This document shows, in pieces, positions 1-8,321 of a DNA stretch of 64,000 nt. Both the position numbers and the translations under genes were made by a program. The stretch covers positions 1 through 64,000 of the forward strand of contig JAUILQ010000022.1 in the NCBI GenBank assembly GCA_030433005.1. The letters run 5' to 3'. The notes under the pieces are model-generated. The model was given only the letters and a program-made list of their open reading frames with translations. It was not told the DNA's origin and ran no database searches. The stretch comes from Alphaproteobacteria bacterium (GTDB lineage Bacteria > Pseudomonadota > Alphaproteobacteria > Kiloniellales > DSM-21159). How positions within the stretch are numbered: position 1 is the first letter of the stretch; the number at the start of each line of letters is the position of its first letter.

Positions 1-233
1 GTGCTGGAGATGGCCCCCAGGTGGTAGACGAGGTCGAGCTCGCCGCCGCGCTCCTCCAGCCAGTCGTCGAGCGCCTCGGGGCGGATCAGCACCTCGAGGT
101 CGCGCTTGGCGAGGTTGCGCCACTTGTCGCCCCGGCCGAGCCAGTCGCTGACCGCCACGGCCTCGCCGCGCGCGTCGAGCGCCGCGACCAGGTTGGAGCC
201 GATGAAGCCGGCGCCGCCGGTGACCAGGATCAT
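1..233 (-). CDS. hldD: ADP-glyceromanno-heptose 6-epimerase, N-terminal part (cut by window edge)
   Basis: Only the first 77 residues are present; the rest lies beyond position 1. The start at 233 gives an N-terminal Rossmann motif GGAGFIGSN directly after MILVT, as in the extended short-chain dehydrogenase/reductase family. It is followed by DWLGRGDKWRNLAKRDL and then YHLGAISS, a combination typical of proteobacterial HldD, which epimerises ADP-D-glycero-D-manno-heptose for the LPS inner core. The truncation prevents checking the catalytic Tyr-Lys pair, so another NAD-dependent epimerase remains possible. It is divergent from ubiK, about 160 bp away. Confidence 0.75.
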   Translation of the reverse strand, partial: MILVTGGAGFIGSNLVAALDARGEAVAVSDWLGRGDKWRNLAKRDLEVLIRPEALDDWLEERGGELDLVYHLGAISS

Positions 234-395
234 CGCATTTCCAGGGGCTTCGGGATCATCGGGGCGCGCCTCGGCGGCCGGAGGGACGGCTGGGGAACGG
301 CCGCGTTATAGGGACTGGCCGGTTGAAAGGGAAGGGCAGGGGCGCTTATCTCTTCGGTGAGGTACTCGCTTCAGCAAACCCGCCAGGAGGCGTCC

Positions 396-791
396 ATGCA
401 GACCCAGAATCCCTTCTTCGACGACATGGCGCGGATGATGAGCGGCGCGATGGGCGTCGCCTCCGGCATGCGCGAGGAGATGGAGCAGCGCCTGCGCCAG
501 ATGATGGAGAACGCGACCTCGCGCATGGACCTGGTCAGCCGCGAGGAGTTCGAGGCGGTCAAGGCGATGGCCGTCAAGGCGCGCGAGGAGAACGAGGCGC
601 TGGCCAAGCGCGTCGCCGAGCTGGAGAGCGCGCTGAAGGCGAAGCCGGCCGCGCGCTCGGCGCCGAAGAAGACGGCGGCGAAGAGCTCGACCAAGTCCGG
701 CGCCACGAGGAGCCGCAAGGCCTCGACGGCCAAGACGGCCGGCTCGACGGGCTCGGGCTCGGGCGGCTCCGGGCCCGCCAACGAGGCCTGA
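396..791 (+). CDS. ubiK: UbiK-family accessory factor (BMFP domain)
   Basis: The encoded protein is 131 residues. The start at 396 is preceded by a good AGGAGG Shine-Dalgarno at 385-390; an in-frame ATG at 357 lacks one. The N-terminal half (residues about 1-85) is an amphipathic and then coiled-coil BMFP/YqiC domain with the typical SREEFEAVKAM stretch and a heptad run up to LAKRVAELESALK. The C-terminal 45 residues are low-complexity Lys/Ala/Ser/Thr/Gly and probably disordered. Family members oligomerise and assist ubiquinone biosynthesis in the soluble Ubi complex; older annotations call them membrane fusogenic proteins. The long basic tail exceeds the usual length of about 90-100 residues. 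Confidence 0.85.
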   Translation: MQTQNPFFDDMARMMSGAMGVASGMREEMEQRLRQMMENATSRMDLVSREEFEAVKAMAVKAREENEALAKRVAELESALKAKPAARSAPKKTAAKSSTKSGATRSRKASTAKTAGSTGSGSGGSGPANEA

Positions 792-1012
792 GCGGCGCTC
801 TCTCGGCCGCACGGCGGCGGCCGTTACATCCCGGTGAAATTTCCACAGCGGATTGCGCAGAGCCGTAATCCGTCGTTGCGGCGCGGCATTGCAGTATTGC
901 ACGCTAGATCTAGTGGGCACGCCGCCAGGTCGCGGCATATCTCGGCCAAGCACCCTGCGGCTCACCCGCTCCTGAGGCCCTCGGCCTCGATCGAGCATGG
1001 GAGGCAGCCAGC

Positions 1013-1513
1013 ATGGAACTGCTGTCGCAGGAAGCAGTCCTTTCCGAGAACCCCCTCGACCTGCTGGAGGAATTGGTCACCGCCAACGACTGGATCCACG
1101 ACCGCTCCAGCGACTCGGAGCTGATCGCCCAGGTCGGCGGCCAGTGGTGCGACTACCACATCTGCAGCGTCTGGCAGCCCGATCTCGGCGCCATGTACAT
1201 CTCCTGCCAGCTCGACGTGCGCGTGCCGGCGGCCAAGCGCGCGGCGGTCCACGAGCTGCTGGCGCTGGCCAACGAGAAGCTCTGGCTCGGCCACTTCGAC
1301 CTGGCCAGCGAGGAGGGCGCGCTGCTGTTCCGCCACACCATCCCGCTGCGCGGCGCGCGCGGGATCTCGGTCGAGCAGCTCGAGGACACGGTCGACACCG
1401 CGCTGCTGGAGTGCGACCGCGTCTACCCGGCGCTGCAGATGGTCATCTGGGGCAACCAGCCGGTCGGCGACGCCATCGCCGCCGCCATGATGGACACCGT
1501 CGGGGAAGCCTGA
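1013..1513 (+). CDS. YbjN domain-containing protein
   Basis: This 166-residue acidic cytosolic protein matches the YbjN family: the N-terminal NPLDLLEELVTANDW, a central beta-rich part with WCDYHICSVWQPDLGAMYISCQLD, and a C-terminal helix pair ending in ALQMVIWG. The YbjN fold resembles type III secretion chaperones, and its members have been linked to stress and motility phenotypes, but the molecular function is not established. It stands alone, with 221 bp upstream and a strong hairpin immediately downstream, so it is probably monocistronic. In many alphaproteobacteria a YbjN gene sits next to proC, as here, which supports the call. Confidence 0.85.
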   Translation: MELLSQEAVLSENPLDLLEELVTANDWIHDRSSDSELIAQVGGQWCDYHICSVWQPDLGAMYISCQLDVRVPAAKRAAVHELLALANEKLWLGHFDLASEEGALLFRHTIPLRGARGISVEQLEDTVDTALLECDRVYPALQMVIWGNQPVGDAIAAAMMDTVGEA

Positions 1514-1546
1514 ACGTCCCGCGATAGAAGCATCCGAGTCCGGCGG

Positions 1547-1590
1547 GAGGCCGGGCCGGGGAGGGCGACGCCTTCACCCGGCCCGGCCTC
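1547..1590 (+). terminator. Hairpin terminator after the YbjN gene
   Basis: A perfect 14-bp inverted repeat (1547-1560 with 1577-1590) encloses a 16-nt loop and is followed by TCTGCTTTAG. The T-tract is poor, so termination efficiency is uncertain, but the stem is long and lies between two co-directional genes. Confidence 0.6.
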
Positions 1591-1640
1591 TCTGCTTTAG
1601 TCTCCCGGTTTCACGCAACCCGCCTTTTCCCGGAGAGACC

Positions 1641-2477
1641 ATGTCCGACGACCAGACCACCAAGCCCAACGGCCCGCTGCTGCTGATCGGCTGCGGGCGC
1701 ATGGGCGGCGCCCTGCTGGCCGGCTGGCTGGCCGAGGGCACGCCGGCCGAGCAGGTGCACATCGTCGAGCCGAACATCGAGTCGGTCGCCGGCTTCATCG
1801 GCAAGGGCGTGCACCACCACGAATCGCTCGAGCGTCTGCCCGACGACCTGGTGCCCGAGGTCGTGCTGCTCGCGGTCAAGCCGCAGATGATGGGCGACGC
1901 GCTGGCGGCGCTGCCGTCCTGGCCGGCCGAGCGCACGGTCTATCTCTCGATCGCCGCCGGCAAGACGCTCGGCTACTTCGAGCAGCGCCTGGGCGCGGGG
2001 GCCGCGGTCGTGCGCGCCATGCCGAACACCCCGGCGGCGATCGGCCGCGGCATGTCGGTGCTGGTCGCCGACGCCCGGGTCGGCGAGGCCCAGCGCGCGC
2101 TCTGCACCGGCCTGATGCAGGCGGTCGGCGTCGTCGACTGGGTCGAGGAGGAGGCGCAGATCGACGTCGTCACCGCGCTCTCGGGCGGCGGGCCGGCCTA
2201 CGTCTTCCTGCTCGCCGAGACGCTGGCGAAGGCGGGGGCCGCCGCCGGCCTGCCCGAGGACCTGGCCGAGCGCCTGGCGCGGGTCACGGTCGCCGGCTCC
2301 GGCGAGCTGCTGCACCGCTCGCCGGAATCGCCCGAGACGCTGCGCCGGAACGTCACCAGCCCCGGCGGCACGACCCTGGAGGCGCTCACCGTGCTGATGG
2401 CCGAGGACGGCATCCAGCCGCTGTTCGACCGCGCCATCGAGGCCGCGACGAAGCGCAGCCGGGAGCTCGCCCAGTGA
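1641..2477 (+). CDS. proC: Pyrroline-5-carboxylate reductase
   Basis: The 278-residue protein catalyses the last step of proline synthesis, the NAD(P)H-dependent reduction of 1-pyrroline-5-carboxylate in the cytosol. The N-terminal Rossmann motif is IGCGRMGGALLAGWL at residues about 13-27. The conserved RAMPNTPAAIGRGMSVL lies near residue 125, and the C-terminal dimerisation domain carries TALSGGGPAYVFLLAE and NVTSPGGTTLEAL, the ProC signature. Length is normal for the family. The start is preceded by the CCCGGAGAGACC ribosome-binding region at 1629-1640. The gene overlaps the following YbaK-type gene by 4 bp (GTGA), so the two are translationally coupled. Confidence 0.95.
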   Translation: MSDDQTTKPNGPLLLIGCGRMGGALLAGWLAEGTPAEQVHIVEPNIESVAGFIGKGVHHHESLERLPDDLVPEVVLLAVKPQMMGDALAALPSWPAERTVYLSIAAGKTLGYFEQRLGAGAAVVRAMPNTPAAIGRGMSVLVADARVGEAQRALCTGLMQAVGVVDWVEEEAQIDVVTALSGGGPAYVFLLAETLAKAGAAAGLPEDLAERLARVTVAGSGELLHRSPESPETLRRNVTSPGGTTLEALTVLMAEDGIQPLFDRAIEAATKRSRELAQ

Positions 2478-2977
2478 GCGTCGAAGAAACGACCCCGGCG
2501 CGCCTGAAGCCGGCCGCGCAGCGCGTGCAGGCGGCGCTCGCCGCCAAGGGCCTGGACTTCGAGGTGCGCGAGTTCCCGGCCAGCACCCGGACCTCGGCGG
2601 AGGCCGCGGCGGCGATCGGCTGCGCCGTCGCGCAGATCGCCAAGTCGCTGATCTTCCGCGCCAAGGACAGCGGCCGCCCGGTGCTGGTCATCGCCAGCGG
2701 CGCCAACCGCGTCGACGAGAAGAAGGTCTCGGCGGCGGTCGGCGAGAAGATCGGCCGCGCCGACGCCGCCTTCGTGCGCGAGCGCACCGGCTTCGCGATC
2801 GGCGGCGTACCGCCGCTCGGCCATCTCGAGGCGCCGCTCGTCGTGCTCGACGAGGACCTCCAGGCCTTCGAGGAGATCTGGGCCGCCGCCGGCACCCCCA
2901 ACGCCGTGTTCCGGCTCAGCCCCGGCGACCTGCCGGCGCTCGCCGGCGGCAGCTTCGTGGGGGTGAAGCAGGAGTAG
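2474..2977 (+). CDS. YbaK/EbsC-type aminoacyl-tRNA deacylase
   Basis: The protein has 167 residues and a GTG start inside the proC stop region. The YbaK fold is indicated by SAEAAAAIGCAVAQIAKSLIF at residues about 37-57, a central ANRVDEKKV, and GFAIGGVPPLGH at residues about 109-120. This is the INS-superfamily editing domain that hydrolyses mischarged prolyl-tRNAs in trans. Coupling to proC puts a proline-linked proofreading enzyme beside proline synthesis. Whether it edits Cys-, Ala- or another tRNA(Pro) product cannot be read from the sequence. Confidence 0.85.
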   Translation: MSVEETTPARLKPAAQRVQAALAAKGLDFEVREFPASTRTSAEAAAAIGCAVAQIAKSLIFRAKDSGRPVLVIASGANRVDEKKVSAAVGEKIGRADAAFVRERTGFAIGGVPPLGHLEAPLVVLDEDLQAFEEIWAAAGTPNAVFRLSPGDLPALAGGSFVGVKQE

Positions 2978-2986
2978 GGTGGTCTT

Positions 2987-3136
2987 GCGAGCGCCGGTTT
3001 CGCTTCTCGTAGAAGATCGCTCCGCGATCTCCGGCTCCAGCCCGCTCCCCCTCCCGGCCACCCATTCCAGGATACTGACGTGGGTGGCCGGGAGGGGGAG
3101 CGGGCTGGAGCCGGCGCCGTCGGAGACGGCGCTCGC
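2987..3136. repeat. Long nested inverted repeat between the YbaK-type gene and the TetR gene
   Basis: The inner arms 3031-3064 and 3081-3114 are a perfect 34-bp inverted repeat around a 16-nt spacer. A second pair, 2987-2996 and 3127-3136, is a perfect 10-bp match, so the whole 150 bp could fold into a cruciform or a long RNA hairpin. There is no T-tract. It could act as a transcription barrier or belong to a family of dispersed palindromes; only one copy of this exact sequence is visible in the window. Confidence 0.8.
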
Positions 3137-3206
3137 GAAAAACCCCCCCCGCTGGACCGGCCGGGGCGCCGACCCTACCTTTAGGGGCGCACAGCAGGAG
3201 CGCGCC

Positions 3207-3866
3207 ATGGCGACGCCGAAGAAGAAGCAGAAGCCCGATCCCGAGACCGCCGCGGTCGACGCCACGCTGAAGCTGGCGGCCGAGCGCCGCTGGCGCGAGA
3301 TCGGCCTGGCCGAGATCGCCGAGGAAGCCGGCGTGCCGCTGGCCGAGCTGCATCCCCGGCTCGGCTCCAAGCAGGCGCTGCTCGACGCCTTCATGCGCCG
3401 GATCGACGCCGCGGTGCTGGCCGAGGAGGCGCCGGGCGCCGAGGAGTCGGCGCGCGACCGCCTGTTCGACGTGCTGATGCGCCGCTTCGACGCGCTGCAG
3501 CCGCACCGCCTGGCGATCGGCAACATCCTCGACGACCAGCTGCGCTCACCGGGCGAGTCGCTCTGCAGCCTCGCCCAGCTCGGCCGCTCGATGGGCTGGA
3601 TGCTGGCCGCCGCCGGGATCCCGGCCGAGGGGCTGCGCGGCGTCCTGCGGGTCAAGGGGCTGTCGGCGATCTGGCTGTCCTGCCTGCGCGTCTTCCTGCG
3701 CGACGACAGCGCCGACCTGTCGAAGACCATGGCCGCGCTCGACGGCGCCCTGCGCCGCGTCGAGTGGCTGGTCGGGCGCCTGGAGCGCGGGCCGCGCCGG
3801 CGCGGCGGCGGCGGCGGGACCGGGGAGACCGGGGAGGCCGCGGCCGGCCCTGCCACCGAGGGGTGA
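3207..3866 (+). CDS. TetR-family transcriptional regulator
   Basis: The encoded protein has 219 residues. The start at 3207 has an AGGAG Shine-Dalgarno at 3196-3200; longer in-frame openings would run back through the inverted repeat and are unlikely. The N-terminal helix-turn-helix (residues about 11-55) reads LAAERRWREIGLAEIAEEAG then LHPRLGSKQALLDAFMRRID, the TetR/AcrR pattern. The C-terminal all-helical half resembles COQ9-like TetR proteins, with an FLRDDSADLSKTMAALD segment. The last 30 residues are Arg/Gly-rich and probably disordered. No ligand or target can be assigned. Confidence 0.8.
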   Translation: MATPKKKQKPDPETAAVDATLKLAAERRWREIGLAEIAEEAGVPLAELHPRLGSKQALLDAFMRRIDAAVLAEEAPGAEESARDRLFDVLMRRFDALQPHRLAIGNILDDQLRSPGESLCSLAQLGRSMGWMLAAAGIPAEGLRGVLRVKGLSAIWLSCLRVFLRDDSADLSKTMAALDGALRRVEWLVGRLERGPRRRGGGGGTGETGEAAAGPATEG

Positions 3867-3948
3867 GAAGGGGCGCGGTCGCCGCGCCCTTCGACCTCGG
3901 CGCCGAGACGCGTTAAACTCCAGGCCGAGGCCTGGAGGCAGGCCATGT

Positions 3949-4015
3949 TGCACTGCAAAATTTTCTCTTGATTCGAGAGAAGACCGGACCCATAACCGGT
4001 CTATTGTGCGGTGCA
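3949..4015 (+). promoter_or_regulatory. Candidate phasin promoter with two PhaR-like operator sites
   Basis: Two TGC-N3-GCA sites, TGCACTGCA (3949-3957) and TGCGGTGCA (4007-4015), bracket a plausible sigma-70-type promoter: TTGATT (3968-3973), 17 nt, CATAAC (3991-3996). A GACCGG/CCGGTC inverted repeat overlaps the -10 region (3982-4001). TGC-rich inverted sites of this kind are known operators of PhaR, the PHA-responsive repressor of phasin genes. PhaR itself is not encoded in the window. The segment is strikingly AT-rich compared with its surroundings. Confidence 0.5.
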
Positions 4016-4081
4016 ACAAAAGCGCCCTACCGCTGCGCCGGGCGGTCCCCCACCGGCGGAGACACCAAGGAGACGCAGACC

Positions 4082-4558
4082 ATGGCCAAGACCGGCAACC
4101 CCTTCCTCGACGGCGACTTCACCCAGTATTCGGACTTCAAGAAGTGGTCCGAGCAGTTCCAGATCCCCGGCGTCGACATGCAGTCGATGATGGAGGCCCA
4201 GCGCAAGAACTTCGAGGCGATCACCCAGGCCAACCGGATCGCCATCGAGGGCGCCCAGGCGATGGCCCAGCGCCAGGCCGAGATCCTGCGCACCACCATG
4301 GAGGAAGCCTCCAAGGTGATGAGCGACCTCGCCGCCTCCGGCACCCCCGAGGAGCGCCTGGCCAAGCAGGCCGACATCGTGCGCGAGGCCTTCGAGCGCG
4401 CCGTGTCGAACATGCGCGAGCTGGCCGAGATGGGCGCCAAGTCGAACAGCGAGGCGCTCGAGCTGATCAACAAGCGCATCTCCGAGTCGCTGACCGAGAT
4501 CAAGGGCACGATCTCCGAGATGCAGGCCGAGGCCAAGAAGGCCCCCGCCAAGAAGTGA
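4082..4558 (+). CDS. Phasin-family protein
   Basis: This 158-residue, mostly helical protein matches the phasin family of PHA-granule surface proteins. Visible traits are the FKKWSEQFQIPGVDMQSMMEAQRKNFEAI opening, an amphipathic helix rich in Gln, Glu and Met, and a Lys/Ala tail ending KKAPAKK. The start at 4082 follows AAGGAGA in the leader. Phasins coat polyhydroxyalkanoate granules and limit their size. A class I PHA synthase lies about 31 kb away in this window, and the upstream region carries PhaR-like sites. A strong terminator follows, so the gene is probably monocistronic. Confidence 0.9.
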   Translation: MAKTGNPFLDGDFTQYSDFKKWSEQFQIPGVDMQSMMEAQRKNFEAITQANRIAIEGAQAMAQRQAEILRTTMEEASKVMSDLAASGTPEERLAKQADIVREAFERAVSNMRELAEMGAKSNSEALELINKRISESLTEIKGTISEMQAEAKKAPAKK

Positions 4559-4602
4559 GTCTTGGGCGCCGGGCGCCAGGCCCGCGCCGAGAGAGCGATC
4601 GG

Positions 4603-4638
4603 AAGGCCGCCGGCAGCCGCCGGCGGCCTTTTGCTTTT
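4603..4638 (+). terminator. Rho-independent terminator after the phasin gene
   Basis: A perfect 12-bp stem (4603-4614 with 4619-4630) with a 4-nt AGCC loop is followed by TTGCTTTT. This is the clearest intrinsic terminator in the window. Confidence 0.9.
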
Positions 4639-4703
4639 CGCGCGCCGCCCGGCTAGCTTCCCGGCCGTTCGTTCGCGCCGTTGAAGAGGAGGGTTCGCGC
4701 GCC

Positions 4704-5054
4704 ATGGCCGAGACGCCAGAAGAGATCAGCTACGCCGACTTCGCCAAGGTCGACATCCGCGTCGGCACCATCGTCCAGGCCGAGCCCTTCCCCGAGGCGC
4801 GCAACCCTTCCTTCAAGATCTGGGTCGACTTCGGCGAGCCGCTCGGCGTGCGCAAGAGCTCGGCGCAGGTCACCAAGCACTACCGCCTGGAGCAGCTGAC
4901 CGGTCGCCAGGTCGCCGCCGTGGTCAACTTCCCGAACAAGCAGATCGGCCCCTTCATGAGCGAGGTGCTGGTGCTCGGCTTTCCCGACGAGGACGGCGGC
5001 GTGGTGATGATCGGCCCGGACAAGCCGGTGCCCAACGGCGGCAAGCTCTACTGA
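4704..5054 (+). CDS. csaA: CsaA-like tRNA-binding domain protein
   Basis: The 116-residue protein consists of a single OB-fold tRNA-binding domain (EMAP-II/CsaA type): the N-terminal DFAKVDIRVGTIVQAEPFPEARNPSFKIWVDFG, the central VTKHYRLEQLTGRQVAAVVNFP, and the C-terminal EVLVLGFPDEDGGVVMIGPDKPVPNGGK. Length matches free-standing CsaA proteins of 110-120 residues. CsaA was described as a secretion-related chaperone and binds tRNA; its physiological role in proteobacteria is unclear. It is convergent with the histidine kinase gene, whose stop lies 28 bp beyond its own. Confidence 0.85.
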   Translation: MAETPEEISYADFAKVDIRVGTIVQAEPFPEARNPSFKIWVDFGEPLGVRKSSAQVTKHYRLEQLTGRQVAAVVNFPNKQIGPFMSEVLVLGFPDEDGGVVMIGPDKPVPNGGKLY

Positions 5055-5082
5055 GCCGAAACCCCCTCGACGGCGCCCGCGG

Positions 5083-7083
5083 TCACCTGCCGGTCGCGGG
5101 CTCGGGCGCCAGCACGCAGTCGGCCGGCAGCGTGACCCGGACCCGGGTGCCGACGCCGGGCGCCGTCTCGAAGGCGAGCCGGGCCCGGTGCAGCGCGGCG
5201 ATGCGGTCGACGATCGACAGGCCGAGGCCGGCACCGGTCTCGCCGGCGACGTAGGAGTCCTCCAGGCCCCGCGCGAAAGGCTGGCGCAGCTGGTCGAGCC
5301 GCGCCGGATCCATGCCGACCCCGGTGTCGGAGACCAGGAACTCCGGCTCGCCCGCCTCGCTGCGCCGAAGCCGCACCTCGACCCGGCCGCCGGGCGGCGT
5401 GTAGGCCAAGGCGTTGCGCAGCAGGTTGGCGAGCAGCACGCGCAGCTTGGGGCCGTCGACGCGGGCGGTCAGGCCGCTGGCCGCCTCGCTGTGCAGGGTC
5501 AGCCCGCGCCGGCTGGCCTGCAGGCGCTGCTCCTCGACGGTCTCCAGGGTCAGGCGGTCGAGGTCGGCCGGCTCGGGATGCAGCTCCATGATGCCGAACT
5601 CCAGCGCCGAGGCGTCGAGCAGGTTCTGCACCAGCTCGAGCATGCGGTGGTTGCTGCGGCCGATCAGCTCGGCGTACTCGCGGTACTTGTCGACGCCGAC
5701 CGGGCCCAGCATCTGGCGCTCGATGATCTCGGCGAAGCCGCCGATGGCGTTCAGCGGCGTGCGCAGCTCGTGGCTCATGCTGGCCAGGAACAGCGTCTTG
5801 GCGCGGTCCGAGCGGCGCGCCTGCTCGAGCAGCTCGAGGTTCTGGCGGCGCTGCTCGTCGAGCTCGGTGAGCGCCCCCTCGACCGCGGCCTCGGTCTCCT
5901 CGAGCTCGGTGAAGACGCCGGGGCTGGACGCGCGTCCGGCGCGCTCCGGCGCGCGCGACAGCACCTGCTCGGCGAGCGTGCGCAGGTTCTCGAAGCGGCG
6001 GTCGATGTAGCGCCAGAGCAGCAGCCCGGCGAGGCACCAGAAGACCGTCAGGCCGAGCGCCAGCAGAACCGCCGAGCGGGTCAGCTCCCGGAACCAGCCG
6101 AACAGGTCGGCCTCGGGGACGACCGCGCCGATCGTCCAGTCGCCGTGCTTGGTCGGCAGGCGCTGCGCCATGACCAGGTTGCTCGAGTCCGCCGGGCCGG
6201 CGACGACGACCGGCTCGGCCAGCGCGCTGTCGCCCGCGATCAGACGCCCGGCGAGTTCGGCCAGGACGGGATCGCCGAGCTGCTCCAGGCTGGCCAGCGG
6301 CACGGCGCCCTCGCGGTCGAGCGCCGGATGGCTGATCGCCCGGCCGCGCGGATCGAGCAGGAAGGCGTAGCCGCTGCGGCCGACCTGCAGGCCGGCGGCG
6401 AAGGACTGCACGTTGGCCAGCGAGACGTCGGCGCCGACCACGCCGGTCGGCCGGCCGTCGGCGCCGAGCACCTTGGTGCCGGTGCTGATCCCGGGCGTGC
6501 CGGCCGTGTGGAAGATGTAGGGCTGGGTCCAGATCACGCCCTCGGCGCGCATCGCCAGGCGGAACCAGGGCCGCTCGCGCGGGTCGAAGGGATCGGTCAG
6601 GCCCAGGTCCTGCTCCATGAACAGCCCGAAGTCCCGCTCTCGCAGGCGCACCACCGAGCGATGCGCGCCGTCGCTCCGGGCCATGGTGCGCGAGAAGAAG
6701 CCGGCGTTGCGGCCGACGCCGGGCGCCTCGCGGGTGACGAAGACGAAGTCGCCGCCGACCGTGCCGTAGTAGACGCCGGTGATCTCCGGGTTGGCGCGCA
6801 GCACCTCGAAGAAGTAGCGCTCCAGCAGCCCGAACTGTTCGGTGCGCACGATCTCGGCCTCGGCGAGGCCGCGGGTCAGCAGTGCGACACGCTCCAGGCG
6901 ATCCAGGAAGCTGAGCGTATGGCCGGTGACGTTCTCGACCGTGCCGCGCATCGTCGAATCGGCGAACTCGCGCTGGTCGCCGCGCGCGAGCTCGTTGGCG
7001 ACCAGCAGGAAGACCGCGGTGATCGCGACGTGGATCGCCAGCAGGCTGCCCACGATGAGGGCGCGCAGAGACCGGATCCGCAT
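5083..7083 (-). CDS. Membrane sensor histidine kinase with extracytoplasmic Cache domain
   Basis: The protein has 666 residues. A first membrane segment (about 8-30) is followed by a periplasmic dCache-type sensor of about 300 residues with SGCache-like segments such as DPFDPRERPWFRLAM and TGVVGADVSLANVQSF. A second membrane helix lies at about 341-365. The cytoplasmic part has a HisKA domain with SMSHELRTPLNAI (phospho-acceptor His438) and a HATPase_c domain with NLLRNALAYTPPGG (N box), DTGVGMDPA (G1) and GAGLGLSIV (G2). Such kinases sense small extracellular ligands, often organic or amino acids. No response regulator is adjacent, so it is an orphan kinase and its partner is unknown. Confidence 0.9.
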   Translation of the reverse strand: MRIRSLRALIVGSLLAIHVAITAVFLLVANELARGDQREFADSTMRGTVENVTGHTLSFLDRLERVALLTRGLAEAEIVRTEQFGLLERYFFEVLRANPEITGVYYGTVGGDFVFVTREAPGVGRNAGFFSRTMARSDGAHRSVVRLRERDFGLFMEQDLGLTDPFDPRERPWFRLAMRAEGVIWTQPYIFHTAGTPGISTGTKVLGADGRPTGVVGADVSLANVQSFAAGLQVGRSGYAFLLDPRGRAISHPALDREGAVPLASLEQLGDPVLAELAGRLIAGDSALAEPVVVAGPADSSNLVMAQRLPTKHGDWTIGAVVPEADLFGWFRELTRSAVLLALGLTVFWCLAGLLLWRYIDRRFENLRTLAEQVLSRAPERAGRASSPGVFTELEETEAAVEGALTELDEQRRQNLELLEQARRSDRAKTLFLASMSHELRTPLNAIGGFAEIIERQMLGPVGVDKYREYAELIGRSNHRMLELVQNLLDASALEFGIMELHPEPADLDRLTLETVEEQRLQASRRGLTLHSEAASGLTARVDGPKLRVLLANLLRNALAYTPPGGRVEVRLRRSEAGEPEFLVSDTGVGMDPARLDQLRQPFARGLEDSYVAGETGAGLGLSIVDRIAALHRARLAFETAPGVGTRVRVTLPADCVLAPEPATGR

Positions 7084-7235
7084 GGGTCTACCAGCAGCCT
7101 CCCGGAGGGTCGCACGCGTCGCGCGGGACGACGAGCCGGAGGGATACTAGTGAGACAGGCACCGATTAAGGAATGCTCTATGACAAGGCGCGCGACCGAC
7201 GGATCGCCGGAGCGCGCAGGCCGGTGCCCGGCCGC

Positions 7236-8321
7236 TCAGCTCCCGGCCAGGCCCGCCAGCGCGCGCCGCTGGGTGTCGATGCCGCGCTCCCAGATGTCCT
7301 GCTTCCAGCGGTCGGTGTCGCCGTAGAAGGCGTTGCGGATGCGCGCCTTGATCTCGCGGCCGAGCGGCGTCGCCGGGTCGCCGTGGCGGTGCAGCCAGTT
7401 GTCGGCGCGCAGCGCCTCCAGGATCTCCGGCACCGGCTCGGTGCCGTACTCCAGCGCGACCATGGTCAGCGCGCGCTCGCCGAAGCGCCGCTCGATGCCG
7501 GCGCAGTTGGTGCCGGCCAGCACCGCCGAGGTCGAGGTGCCGGACAGCGGGTTGGTGAAGTCGCCGCCGTACCACTGCGCGACGCGCTGCTCGGCCGCGG
7601 AGCCGGGGGCGTGAACGGTGATGCGCTCGCCGTAGCCGTAGGGGCCGAGGCCGGTGTGATAGTCGAGGATGCCGACATGGCGGGCGCCGGCGAGCTCGCG
7701 CTCGAGAATCGAGAGCAGCGTGCGGTGCGACCAGGTCGGCCGGGCGCCGCCGTAGAACAGGCCGTCGGGGTGGCGGTACTGGCCGCCGGAGATCGCCCCC
7801 TGCAGGCCGAGGGGCCCGTGCTCGGCGGCATAGGCCTCGCTCGCCCGCTCGGCCGCGGCGATGGTTTCGGCGCTCCATTCCGCCGGACAGAGCGCGGCGT
7901 GCAGCGTCTCGTAGCCGGCATTCTCGGGCAGCGGCGCGTCGAAGTCGGGGAAGTTGCGGTTGAGGTCGACGTTGTCCTCGGTGACCCGCCGGTTCCAGGC
8001 GAAGCCGTGCGGGTTGATGGCGTGGATGTGGACCTGCGCGACGCCCTCCGGGGCCTCGCGCCAAAGGCCGCTCTCCAGCCAGCCGACCTGCACGCCCGAG
8101 CCGCAGTAGCCCTCGACGCCGTGCGTGCCGGAGATCGTCACCAGCACGCGCTCGGCGTCGGTCGGCCCGAGGCGCAGCACGTCGGTCGACAGCGTCTCGC
8201 CGGACGGCCCGGCGGCCGGGTTGGTCTCGGCCACCGGGGTCGCGCCGGTGCGGCTGGCGGCGGCGAGGAAACGCTCGCGGGCCTCGCGGTAGTCGGCAGA
8301 GAAGTAGCGGCTGGGATGCAT
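7236..8321 (-). CDS. DUF2817 protein, M14-like zinc carboxypeptidase superfamily
   Basis: The protein has 361 residues from the ATG at 8321; the open frame extends upstream but only with arginine/proline-rich non-conserved sequence. DUF2817 proteins are members of the M14 carboxypeptidase superfamily. The putative zinc motif SGTHGVEG lies near residue 75, the substrate-binding-like NVDLNRNF near 125, and a third zinc ligand candidate in ILDYHTGLGPYGYGE near 225, with ALEYGT further on possibly supplying the catalytic Glu. No signal peptide is visible, so it is probably cytosolic. Physiological substrates of the family are not known to me. It is divergent from the TPR gene. Confidence 0.85.
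   Translation of the reverse strand: MHPSRYFSADYREARERFLAAASRTGATPVAETNPAAGPSGETLSTDVLRLGPTDAERVLVTISGTHGVEGYCGSGVQVGWLESGLWREAPEGVAQVHIHAINPHGFAWNRRVTEDNVDLNRNFPDFDAPLPENAGYETLHAALCPAEWSAETIAAAERASEAYAAEHGPLGLQGAISGGQYRHPDGLFYGGARPTWSHRTLLSILERELAGARHVGILDYHTGLGPYGYGERITVHAPGSAAEQRVAQWYGGDFTNPLSGTSTSAVLAGTNCAGIERRFGERALTMVALEYGTEPVPEILEALRADNWLHRHGDPATPLGREIKARIRNAFYGDTDRWKQDIWERGIDTQRRALAGLAGS

Noticed and set aside
5188-7326. A 712-codon plus-strand frame opposite the histidine kinase
   Set aside because: The composition is dominated by Ala, Gly, Arg, Gln and Leu with no recognisable domain, and the kinase is complete on the other strand.
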